DNA of 57,561 bases, from contig AVPN01000015.1 of NCBI GenBank assembly GCA_000695325.1, forward strand, positions 1-57,561. Direction: 5' to 3'. Made by a program: the position numbers and the translations under genes. The notes beneath the pieces are model-generated. The model did not search any database. It was given only the letters and a program-made list of their open reading frames with translations, and was not told the DNA's origin. This stretch comes from Pleurobrachia bachei. Its lineage: Eukaryota > Ctenophora > Tentaculata > Cydippida > Pleurobrachiidae. Shown in pieces: positions 47,584 through 57,561 of the stretch. How positions within the stretch are numbered: position 1 is the stretch's first letter; every line of letters starts with the position of its first letter.

Positions 47584-49168
47584 TACCATGTTGTGTTACC
47601 ATGGTTACTACTCAGTGATTACAGCTCAGTGTTGTTGTTCGTTGTTATACCTCCGAGGTGACAGAAGGACTTGAAAGTTATTATGCGTTTGTAAATCAGA
47701 AGAAGATGCGGCCCGGTATTATGTAACCGTGTAACCGTGGAAAGAGAGAAAGAGAGAGAGTCACACCCCTTATAAACCATGACAAGGGCCAAACCTTTTG
47801 ATTATATTTGGCAGCAAGTATGTTAATACGCTTTCAGTTGTTCGCGGTGTTGGCAGTCACATGTCAAGTCTTCTTACATAGGAAAGTTATCCTCAAAAAT
47901 TACACACCTTACACACTTTTGGTCGGAGTATTTGACCTTTGCAGCTGATCTGGCAGTGTTCAGACAGTGTGAACCATATTCCACCGTCCAATCCAATCTA
48001 TATTTATGACTGAACCGAGTTTATTTTGAAATGCAAGAAATAGTGGTTGTGCTTGTAGTGAGAACTGTGTTTCCTATGTTTAACAAGTGTGTGCTGCTGT
48101 TGTCTGCAGGAAATAACAGATTCCTTGCAATCGGTGCCAATTTAATGGCCCGAATTAATAAAGATTAATTAATAAACTATTCAAACAAACAAAGTTCATT
48201 TGTTTTAATTTGAGTTAGGGTAAATGGAAATCACGTGTGATACAGCAATCGGGAAATACCCGCTGGAAGTGGACTGCTGCAGAAGTCACCGACCTGTCTG
48301 GAGCCGCCGACCCCATCTGAGCACAGAGAGAGAATCAAATGGGGTATGGCGCCGCACACAAAACTAAAAAAGATTAATTTACAATATGGCGCGAAGGTTC
48401 CGCAAAATCAATGCATAAATCAAGTGCGCGTGTCCTACGGAAAATACAGTGCGCGCTGCTGGAAAAATCTGTAAAAATGCAGCTTTTTCCAGTTTTTGTT
48501 TGTCGCGGGCGCTTGTCAGCGCTAAATCGATAAATCTGCATCCTGATCATCCAATGACCCATCATTAAGGGAATTACAGAAGAGATCTACCCAACAAAAC
48601 TGCTAACCGTCAGTCCCGAACATCCTTCACTGACCGAGAACTGCCCAGATAACAAAAACTGAAAATGTGAGTATGGAAATGGAATCGGGGAAGAGTCTTT
48701 CCAAAATTGCCCGATAATTCGAGCCAGTTACTAGAGTTAATAGTTCATTGAGGTATTTCCGTTTTTTGTCTGGCATCACATCCAATCCGAGTCTGTCTGG
48801 CGACGCCAAACCCCGTCTGATTCTTAAATTGAATCAGCGCCGCCAGACAGTTCTGAGTGACTCTCGCTTCGGGTGATTCAACTTCAAAATTGGGTCGCCA
48901 GACAGTGACTTAAGTTATATGATCAAGCACATAACTACAAAAGTAATACACAATAAAAGAAGCTATTGGAGTAAATTGTAAAACTTGATTGTATAAGGGA
49001 ACTAAAATATATGTAGATAAAAGTTCAGCTATGCACTATATAAAAACTTGGGTGGTAAAATATAACTCATTGATGATTGAACTGCACATATTAAATTGGG
49101 TCCAACATATGCACCGTATGTCATTAATCGATTACTTTATTGTACCATCTATCTCTAGTTGCTCATAT
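47584..49168. other. Intergenic between XPO1 and the GH31 gene; nested hairpins
   Basis: No gene recognised. A hairpin GTCTGGCG (48795-48802) / CGCCAGAC (48841-48848) encloses a second stem CTGATTC/GAATCAG. A further CGCCAGACAG copy lies near 48896-48905, so the left arm can pair with either. The tract around 48350-48540 has several GCGC patches. Confidence 0.5.
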
Positions 49169-52100
49169 CTAATCAGCTGCAGAATACGTGACCTCTATGT
49201 TATATGTCTTGTCTAGAGCGGGTTTATCTACTTTCTTCACGGAGATAATTCCAATATAGTTCTTTGAATTGACGTAATCTCCATCAAGACTATCGCCATT
49301 CGCTGTTATCTTTTTCGCTGCTCTCTTTACTCCCAAAATCGTAATGGCATCAAACGTTCTGAGAGGAGTTTGTTGTTAGTATAGCAGCAGTATTTTAGTA
49401 TGGACGTGTTCGCTGGCTTCTCTCAGCCATAGATGACAAACAAGGACAAATATATATTCGCAAATGAGACTGGAGTTCATATATTCAGTAGCCTACATTA
49501 CAGTAGACCGTTTATAATATACAGTAGTTAAACACTTATCTCAGTACTAAACACACGCTACTTTAAAATTACGAAATCACATTTATAACTTGAAACTTTG
49601 TATAACTTACATTCCTCCGCTTGACCCCTTAAAGGTGGGTTTGATCTGTATAGACACTCCGTCCTCTCTGGAGTCAACAGTAACATCAACTCTCATCTCA
49701 GCTCTCAGTCCCGTGTCCTCCTTATATCCAACGAGGTAGAAAGTTCCATTAAATTTGGGTGCAAAGTCGCACAGAATGATTCGAATTTGTATGTCTCCTT
49801 CCCTGGAAAAGTGAAGTTTCTTGGAAATATACGTAATATGCCACAAACCGAGACACGTAATTAAACAGTAAACTTCTCTCAAGGTAGGGTAAAGTATGCG
49901 AATGATGTCTCATATAAATTTAATTAATTCTGGGGGATTGGGCAGTTGACAGTTTTGAGGCTGTCAAATTTCATTACAACCCCATTTATACCTTATTTTG
50001 TCAATCAGGTTTCCCTGCTTCATATCATGATCACTCATCTGTTGGCCTACAACCTGCACACTGCCACCCTTAACAAGGTAGAGCCTCCTAGGTGCAGGGG
50101 TGTAGGAGAACTTCAGGGTTTTATCTCCTGCCGTTGCTGCTGTCACCTGGATGAACTCCCACTCACCATCGTTCTGGCTGTACTGCCACCACGTCGTGTT
50201 GGCAGGGAGGTGGACTCTGGGGAGCAGGGGGTGTGTTTTAGGACACTAGTCACTTAGCAGCTTAAACCCTTCTTAGTAGATCAAAAGGCAGTTATATCTA
50301 CTGACTACTGTAGATACTGTAACAGTTAAACTAACCTGCCATTACGCAATAAACGTGACCTACTACCTATGCTCACTACTCTACTTTCCAATACCCCTCC
50401 AAATATGGTCTACTTACGTCCTGCTCTTGTGTCCCAGAACACCTCCGTAGTATACTATGATGTTATCCCCCAGCATAAACTGCTGCATATCTGTAGCGGG
50501 GTCTCTAAACTTCTGAAACACGATTGTGGGTGGTTAGATTGAAAAGGTGTAATCTGTTGTCTCAGTGATCAAGTTATTTATTCTCTAGTCTCACTAAAGA
50601 CTGCTCTCTACGGACCAGTATTGTAGCAGAGCTGCACGCGTAGTTATATCGGAGACAAGTAGTTCATGACGCATACATCTGTTCATGGCACCATGACATG
50701 TGAAAGCATTATAATTACCTCTACATTAGGGAAGTTGTGGCTCATTAGTTACCTCTACATTAGGGAAGTTGTGGCTCATTAGTTACCTCTACATTAGGGA
50801 AGTTGTGGCTCATAGATCGGACCACTGGTGTTCCATGGGTACCTGCAGCATGAACACCACTCAACCAGCACGGATACATACTATACTTCATCATGATGTA
50901 ACTCTGAAGTTCATTCAATTCCTCCTGCTTGAGAGTTCCATCGAGGGCTGTTTCGTCACCTGGGGTGTGTTTTATAGTTGTTGTTGTCAAATGTATTGAT
51001 TTCCTAGGAAGGTGGTTTCCGCCCCTGTTACTTCAATAATAAGGATAAACTACTCGTTGAACATATTTGTATTAGGGAACGCCTTCATTAGCAAGGGTGT
51101 CGGAATAGATAGTAGTATGTAGTAGCGTTAGCGACTTGTTCCTTTAACTGCCCATTAGGTGACTCGAGTTGTGTAATTACCGCTTGTAAATGGAAGGAGA
51201 GTGGCCAACTTGTGATACATCATAACAAGTTGCTTGTCACCCTTATCTCCTGCGAATACTGGTACTGCATGCATCCCCATCATTCCATACCACTCTATCT
51301 TCTTGATCAGCTATAAGAGGTCGTTAGAATGATTTTATTGAGGGTATGCTTGAATAGATCCATCAACATTAGAATGATTTCAATCATGGATCTAAGTAGT
51401 AAGTACCCAGCTAGCTCTGTATTATGTCTAATGGCTCCTCCAGCTCGACTTCTCCAACAGAGAGAGTCTCAACTTGAGACAAGCATGGCCCCATGTCTTT
51501 AATATAATAGGCTCGCCAAACAAATGGGGCTCTGTGCTGTATTAGACTCGAGCCCTACAATGGCCCCGTAGTACTTACATTGGAAAGGTCGTCTTGGTTT
51601 TTGATTGGTATTTTGATCGCAGTGTATGCACCGCCCCCTAATGCAATGCTGTCCGACAGCTGGAACACTCTAACGTTCTCTTGTCCTCCCATGAAGGAGT
51701 GAGTTAGCCTCGCCTGCCTGACAGGGAGGGAGGGAGAGAGAGAGGTAGAAGGAGAGAGAGAGGGGGGGAGGGAGAGGGAGATGGGAGCCGGCAGAGGGAG
51801 GAAGAGAGAGATTGAGGGAGGGAGATAGAGGGATTGAGGGAAGGGGTAGAGAGAAGTGCTAGCTAGAGGGATTGACGGGGGCAAGATTCAATATTTCATA
51901 ATAAACATTTAACCAAAAATCGCCTAATTGCATTGCTTTCGTGCCATGGCTGTCTTGTCCTACCAAGCATTTATAAATGAATTTGAATATAAAATTGTAA
52001 TCTAGTAGATTGACTGGTTAATTGACTGGTCGAATTGGGCATTACCTTGATGAAAGATAGTTGTGTACGTCCCTGTGTTGGTACTCTCTAGATGTCTCAA

Positions 52101-55091
52101 ACCCATGAAGATAGTCCGGACAGAGGGTCCCTGTAATATTATGATTGCTTATGCGTGTCGAGCCTGGATCCCACTAATTTCACCCCCCGAAATATGAATA
52201 TTAACTGTGTAGCCTATGTCTGTGAGACCCCCTCCCAAGCAGTGTCGACTAGATAACGACATGACTACAGCTACTCGAGGGGGGCTAGTCAATTGTGTAT
52301 AAATGTTTCTCTCTCACCCTCTCCGAGTGGTGGTTGTGGCTTTAGAAAGGGTGACTCGTTGATTTCGTTCTTCGCACAGATCTGAGGACCAGCGTTGAAG
52401 AGGGTAGCTATCCTCGAAATTCAGACTCTGAGCATCCTTTCCAATCACTTTAGTTAGATAACTGAGAGGAAATAGTGTTAGGATTCAGGATTTTAAGAGC
52501 TTTTGTACACATCCAAGAAAACCTCTCTACCAATTGACAAGATTCGTATGACCCCTTTGTCGTTTGTTTGATGTTTCCCAGCAAATATTTTAAGCTTCTA
52601 TTTTTTGACATATTATCCCCTACTGTGTCGCAGCACTGGGTTGTCAAACTGATACGTGGGTTGATTGAAGGATTGAGGGAGAGTTAGGGGTAGAAAACTA
52701 GTACGAGATTGATGAACCGAGACAGAGATCGATGCATTTTAATAAAACTAATATCATAGCAAAATGTGACTCATTATACCTATCAAAGTTGAGTTGTGTA
52801 AAATCGAGATAGTGACTGAGATTCCCAGGTTTGGTGCTCAGTTTGCCCTCAACCGGCTCCCCTTGACCTGTTACCACTACGGGAACATCATCTACACCTG
52901 TATCATCCTGGATCAGAGGTGAGATGGAGTACATTATCTCCTGGAGGGTCTGGGTAGAGGAGATATTCAGTTTCATCCCTCCATCCACTACCATAACATC
53001 AATAGGGTACTGGGAACTTTTCAGGGCGATATCTCCATTGTTCATCATGATACTACCCAAACTCCAGAATGGTGCAACAAATGGTCGTCCTAGGAGAGAG
53101 AGGAGGGGTTGTTTTTAGATTTTGAGATCTGATATATATTTGATTTCAAAAGCAGTTCGTGGATACTTACCGATTGCTTCAGTTCGTTGAGTTGAGTAAT
53201 CAGTAAAGGTAGGCCCAGTCATTAGAGATAGGAAGACACTGCCACCAAGTTGGGTGAAGGATACACGTTGTTCTTGGAAGAGAGTGGTAGTAGTGAAATC
53301 CATGGAGGTGGGGAAGGGAGAAAGAGATGCGAGTCCCATGATGTCAGATTCCTTGCTTACTCCGTAAAAGGCAGGAAGGTTTACATTATCTTTTCTATTC
53401 CATACCTAGAATAATAATTAGATAATAGAATATTTGCAATAAGTCAACAAACAAACATGTTAATTTGTGTTACTTACCAAAAATGATTCTTTCTCTGCTT
53501 TGAGTTCCCTGCCGTTAGAGTAGAATCTTCGTCCGGGCATCTTAGCAATAAACTGCACCAGCTCACCAGTCACAACCAGAGGCATATCCTTAGTCGATAG
53601 AATGGTCTCTGAAAGAAGAAGGGGCCTTAGTCGATAGAATGGTCTCTGTAAAAGGGCCTGTTTAAACCAGCATGGTCCTCTCACTCCCTGGCACCCCACT
53701 GACCCATTCTCGTGATATGAGAGAGAGGTCAGGCATATCTTGCTGACAGCTCTCTCTCGGCAGTCGGCACAGTTCTATAACATAATTGTATAATAATGTT
53801 AGAGGAGAACCCTTTTTATGTAGTTAGGACTATAGCCCACTGTAACTATTCATTGTGTTGCTTAAAGACATTCACCAAGCTCTGTAATATTCAGAAATCG
53901 TTTTTAAAAAAAGGTAATTTTCTTTGAACCAAATTACTAACTATCGAAAGATTTTGGTTTACCTTTGCTCGCTCACTCAAAATACCCTATTCGTCCCCCT
54001 CTCTCTCTCTCTCCCTCTCTCTCGTTCTATCCTCTAGACCGTACACGATCTTTGACAAAGTAAACCATTTCAATTCCAGCATCTATTCACTGTAATATTC
54101 TCTCTATTTCCCTCTCACTCTCCATCTCTCGTTCCCTCTCACGCTCCGTCTCTCGCTCGTTCCTTCTCAAAGCTCACTATCCTTCTCTCTCTCTCTCTCC
54201 GTATAATGGCTCCGTTTTAGTCGTGTGCCCCGATAGAAAGGGGCAATCCCCCTCGTGCTATCTCCGCGGCAAAATGAACAAGCCCCTTACTAAAGTTCCC
54301 CTTCTTGCTCCTCGTATCTCATTATGTGCAACAAGATTGGCTTTTTTCTATTTCATATTGTGTAAAGCCTTAGTATATTGCTCTTGTGGGGCATGAGAAG
54401 TTGAGCGAGAAAAATGAGAAAGAGAGATAGGTAGAGAGAGATAGAAGGAGGGAGAGAGAGAGAGCTAGAAACGAAGCGATTTACTTTCTAGCTCTAAGCT
54501 CAATAGTGAGATGAGTTGACGAGCCCCCCAAAGGTATAGAGCTCCATGTACGTTTATTGTGCTTCTCCAAAGAGGAAGTGTCTAGACGCTCTTTTCTCCC
54601 CTCGCCTAGATACCATGGTACCCCCACACCTTGCCCCCACCCTATTGTTCGCAGCACAATGGCTGGTGTTATACACTTGAAGCCCAGCCCCTTGGATCAT
54701 TGGTTTAAAGACCCCCTACCATCACTACTAGTAGTTTAGTGTTTAGCGTGATGTGTCATGTCACTTGACATGACATGACGTATAGTTATAGTAGCACTGT
54801 CTCCCAACCAATCACCCACCACTATTTTATACCAGCTTCTATTCTTCGTGAAATGTGTGGTTAACAGTGGTTAAATGTAGTTATACCCTTACCAAAAACA
54901 GTTGTATTAGTTCGTAGTTATACCCTTACCATTGCCATCACGACGCTCCACTTGTAAATAGAAATCATCTCCAATTTTAGGGATAACAAGTAGAAAGTCT
55001 TGCTCCTCAAACGTAGTACTAACCTTCGGCGTCGAATCTATCTCATCGATTTGAATCTGAAACATGTTTCATTAAATAAACGTTGGACTCG

Positions 55092-55139
<48 letters not shown>

Positions 55140-57112
55140 AGAGATAGGGGAGAGAGAAGGAGAGAAAGGGAGCTAGAAACGCAGCGATTTACTTTCTAGC
55201 TCAATAGTGAGATGAGTTGACGAGCCCCCCGAAGGTAGAGAGCTCCATGTACGTTTATTGTGCTTCTCCCAAGCTAGGAAGTGTCTATACGCTCTTTTCT
55301 CCCCTCGCCTAGATACCATGGTACCCCCACACCTTGCCCCCACCCTATTGTTCGCAGCACAATGGCTGGTGTTATACACTTGAAGCCCAGCCCCTTGGAT
55401 CATTGGTTTAAAGACCCCCCGCCATCACTACTAGTAGTTTAGTGTTTAGCGTGATGTGTCATGTTACTTGACATGACATGACGAATAGTTATAGTAGAAC
55501 AATCTCCCAACCAATCAACCATCACTATTTTATACCAGCTTCTATTGCGTGAAATGTGTGGTTAATTGTGGTTAAATGTAGTTATACCCTTACCATTGCC
55601 ATCACGACGCTCCACTTGCAAATAGAAATCATCTCCAATTTTAGGGATGACAAGTAGAAAGTCTTGCTCCTCAAACGTAGTACTAACCTTCGGCGTCGAA
55701 TCTATCTCATCGATTTGAATCTGAAACATGTTTCATATAAATGTTGGACTCTCACTCTCCCCTTTCTCTCTCCCTCTCTCCCTCCTCTCTGTCCCTCGTT
55801 CTGTCATTCTTTCTCAAGCTCTCTCCTCTCTCTTTCTGTCATTCTCTCTCAAGCTCCCCCTTTCGCAACTTCAACTATCTCTACCTGTCAGTACTTTACT
55901 TCAAATATTTTATACTACAACAACGCGTTACGTTGCGATAAAATATATAGCTAGAGGGAACGAGAGATTTGATAGCGAGATTTCAGAAAGAGAGAGAGAT
56001 GGAGAAATATATATAGAGGGAAGTGAGATATGTTAATAACCAACCTGAATTCGAAGAGCTCCAACTCCCGTTAGGATTACTCGAGCGAAAAGCTGTGGCT
56101 CAAGTTCGTAAATGCTTTCTGAGAGAGTTAGGTTCAAATCCTCTCGTACTTTCAGTAACACATCGACGTATCCTTCGTTTTCGGTTTTGTTAGCTACGTA
56201 GTATTGATTCCTCTCCCCGTAGACACAGGCTGGCTCCGATCCACCACTTAGGGAGTTAGTATAAAACTCACAGCCCGCCTTTTCACATCCACCCTACAAT
56301 GGAATACGAGTGGTAAAAGCTTTCTGTTTCACGGAGTATTTGAGTAGGTTAATTAGAAGCTTTTTTGATATACAGTGACCCGATGGGTCTAATCTAAATG
56401 CTAATGGTATATAACATGATGATATCGACACTTATATTATTTCCCTTACCTTTGTTATCTTGTCTCCCATCAACGTACAAGCAAACCTATCTTTTAGATC
56501 TTTGTAACCCTGGTAGTGAATACATGATGTTAAATATCTTGCTTTAAAATTTAATTGGAGGCCATTTTAAGATCTGTTATGCAGGTTATGGAGGTTTTGG
56601 ATAACTCAGCGAGTCACTGTCCGTGTAAAGTAGGCAACAACAAGTTGTGGCCGTGTTATGTAACGTTCAGCTGGTAATGGACCATTAGTAATTAGGGCCT
56701 GCCTCTGGTCTAGAAACTCCCAGCTGAACAGACCACAGTCAGGCCCTAATGATACCTTAAAATCCCTTCACGACCTACCTCATGATCATGTTTGTTCGCC
56801 ACGAGAAGCACAATCGAGACGATAACAGCTATCAGTATTATAGCCACAAGTAGTATCACAAATGCAACTTTCTTCTTGTCGTGCATCCAGCCCTTGGGCT
56901 CTTCCGCTGCAGCCCCCTAAAACAACATGGTACAATAATGATCTCAAGTAGAACTTATTATTTGTGAAACTCCAGTATTATCTCATTGCCTATAATACCT
57001 GGCTGGTTGGTAATGGCTCATATTTCTTCTTAGGAAATGAAACCTTCACATCGTCAGGCTCAGCGAGGGAGGTCTCCGCTTGGTTCCCTTCTTCGTCTGT
57101 TAGCCTCTCCAT
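49169..57112 (-). CDS. Type II membrane protein of glycoside hydrolase family 31, probably catalytically inactive
   Basis: Seventeen exons: 57112-56999, 56916-56779, 56509-56450, 56293-56045, 55720-55594 (or its copy 55056-54930), 53608-53478, 53405-53171, 53089-52780, 52412-52318, 52130-52046, 51717-51579, 51310-51181, 50959-50787, 50512-50418, 50216-49992, 49802-49611, 49358-49169. All phases agree, giving 895 residues. A short cytosolic tail, KKK, and a 24-residue hydrophobic helix (FVILLVAIILIAVIVSIVLL) are followed by a Cys-rich, degenerate trefoil-like part. The GH31 N-domain (WNRKDN, PAFYGVSK, IGRPFVAPFWSLGS) comes next, then a barrel and C-terminal beta domains. It resembles maltase-glucoamylase/sucrase-isomaltase and lysosomal alpha-glucosidase. 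The nucleophile motif WxDMNE appears as ICAKNE (Asp to Ala), and the RYxxHWxGDN motif is eroded. The acceptor of 52412-52318 is weak. Confidence 0.8.
50714..50815. repeat. 34-bp tandem triplication of a GH31 splice donor
   Basis: Three copies starting 50714, 50748 and 50782. On the minus strand each copy contains the end of the coding exon (SHNFPNVE) and its GTAA donor, so three donors lie 34 bp apart. Only the first (exon end 50787) keeps the frame. Confidence 0.9.
53588..53650. repeat. 39-bp near-tandem repeat of a GH31 splice acceptor
   Basis: Text ccttagtcgatagaatggtc occurs at about 53588 and again about 39 bp later. On the minus strand this duplicates the acceptor and first codons of the exon ETILSTKD. 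Confidence 0.85.
54463..55760. repeat. Direct duplication of about 0.6 kb holding GH31 exon 5
   Basis: Units about 54463-55100 and 55172-55760, separated by a CT/GA microsatellite (55093-55150). Each contains the same 127-nt exon (IQIDEIDSTPKV...DGNG) with its acceptor and GTAAGG donor. The exon is phase 0 to 1, so using both would break the frame. Confidence 0.88.
55093..55137. repeat. (CT)n microsatellite
   Basis: About 45 bases of CT repeat, followed by GA-rich text, at the junction of the GH31 exon 5 duplication. Confidence 0.95.
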
Positions 57113-57561
57113 TGTCTGTCACAATAATGGTTATATTGTCAGCTGCTGAACAATGCCACCCGGCTACTGGGTTAGACGATAAATAATAAATTATGCCTAT
57201 TTTGGTCATGGGTCAAAGATCTCAGACATAAGATGGCTACACCAAGAGATAAGTACGTGTCATCAAAGGCTCGAAGAATAATGTCGCAAAGTTTCAAGAA
57301 AACGAATTAAAAGAAGATAGGTTTGCAAAGAGAAAACCTAATTGTCTCAAAAATCGGCTTAAATTTCCACGTTGAAATTAATACGGTATCTCAAAATATC
57401 TCGTCTCCTTTGTTCAGAAACTATAACGATGGCTCACAGGTGAACAAATCTGTAGGAGGAGACGAATGTGCCTGCACAGTATACGAGGTTCATGTAATAA
57501 GATCACTATTCCCGCCAACTAAGTGCACGGGAGAAGAATGAAGTGATCATATAGCGAGAAA
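57113..57561. other. Upstream of GH31; no gene recognised
   Basis: Presumed promoter and 5'UTR of the GH31 gene. A 72-codon plus-strand ORF at 57323-57541 is present, with no recognisable domain; it could equally be chance. Confidence 0.4.

Noticed and set aside
53699-53790. Candidate extra GH31 exon (reading ELCRLPRESC...)
   Set aside because: Direct joining of the 127-nt exon to 53608 gives the family-like sequence VERRDGN-ETILSTKD in frame, so this piece is intronic.
57323-57541. Small plus-strand gene at the right edge
   Set aside because: 72 codons, no recognisable domain and no splice or family support.

Overview
The window is nuclear DNA from a multicellular animal. It carries spliced genes with GT-AG introns, CT/GA microsatellites, small inverted-repeat elements and a LINE-type ORF1. 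The gene set (exportin-1, hnRNP H/F, USF, DDX5/17, UTP11, MACROD, a KIAA0513-like protein, ACSF3, a GH31 membrane glucosidase) is metazoan. The sequence looks like a compact invertebrate genome, perhaps a sponge, cnidarian or similar marine lineage, but I cannot name the species. There is a 198-base run of N at 40749-40946.

Layout. 0.05-1.6 kb: ACSF3-like acyl-CoA synthetase (-). 2.9-3.8 kb: UTP11 (-). 4.0-4.9 kb: LINE ORF1-like protein (+). 5.8-11.8 kb: hnRNP H/F-type RNA-binding protein (-) whose 3' half is present twice. 12.9-14.0 kb: KIAA0513-like protein (-). 14.2-17.5 kb: MACROD-type ADP-ribose hydrolase (-). 17.9-23.9 kb: two tandem copies of a large chromodomain/zinc-finger gene (-), one frameshifted. 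24.5-26.1 kb: DDX5/DDX17 helicase (-), divergent from exportin-1 (XPO1/CRM1, +, 28.3-45.4 kb). XPO1 hosts two nested genes: a secreted fucolectin-like protein (-, 35.1-35.7 kb) and an intronless USF bHLH-zipper factor (+, 42.5-43.3 kb). 45.5-47.6 kb: second copy of the XPO1 3' exons. 49.2-57.1 kb: a type II membrane GH31 family protein with a degraded active site (-).

Shared themes. Several neighbours act on RNA or nuclear traffic: UTP11 in rRNA processing, hnRNP H and DDX5 in splicing and mRNP remodelling, XPO1 in nuclear export. They are not an operon. DDX5 and XPO1 are head-to-head and probably share a promoter region. CACGTG E-boxes, the USF target, are strongly clustered in the XPO1 introns just upstream of the nested USF gene.

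The most unusual signal concerns sequence structure. The window contains about nine adjacent direct duplications of 0.6-3 kb at a few percent divergence or less, many breaking inside exons. That is what two uncollapsed haplotypes laid end to end would look like. In four of these pairs one copy carries a block of exactly 50 bases that is the base-by-base complement, NOT reversed, of the other copy, with normal alignment on both sides. No known DNA process makes a parallel complement. I read these as a software signature in the assembly, but the observation is exact and should be checked against raw reads. Gene models that touch such blocks (hnRNP exon 8, the DDX5 5' copy, the XPO1 last-exon copy, the chromodomain 3'UTR) should be treated with care. 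The XPO1 model also lacks one expected exon.
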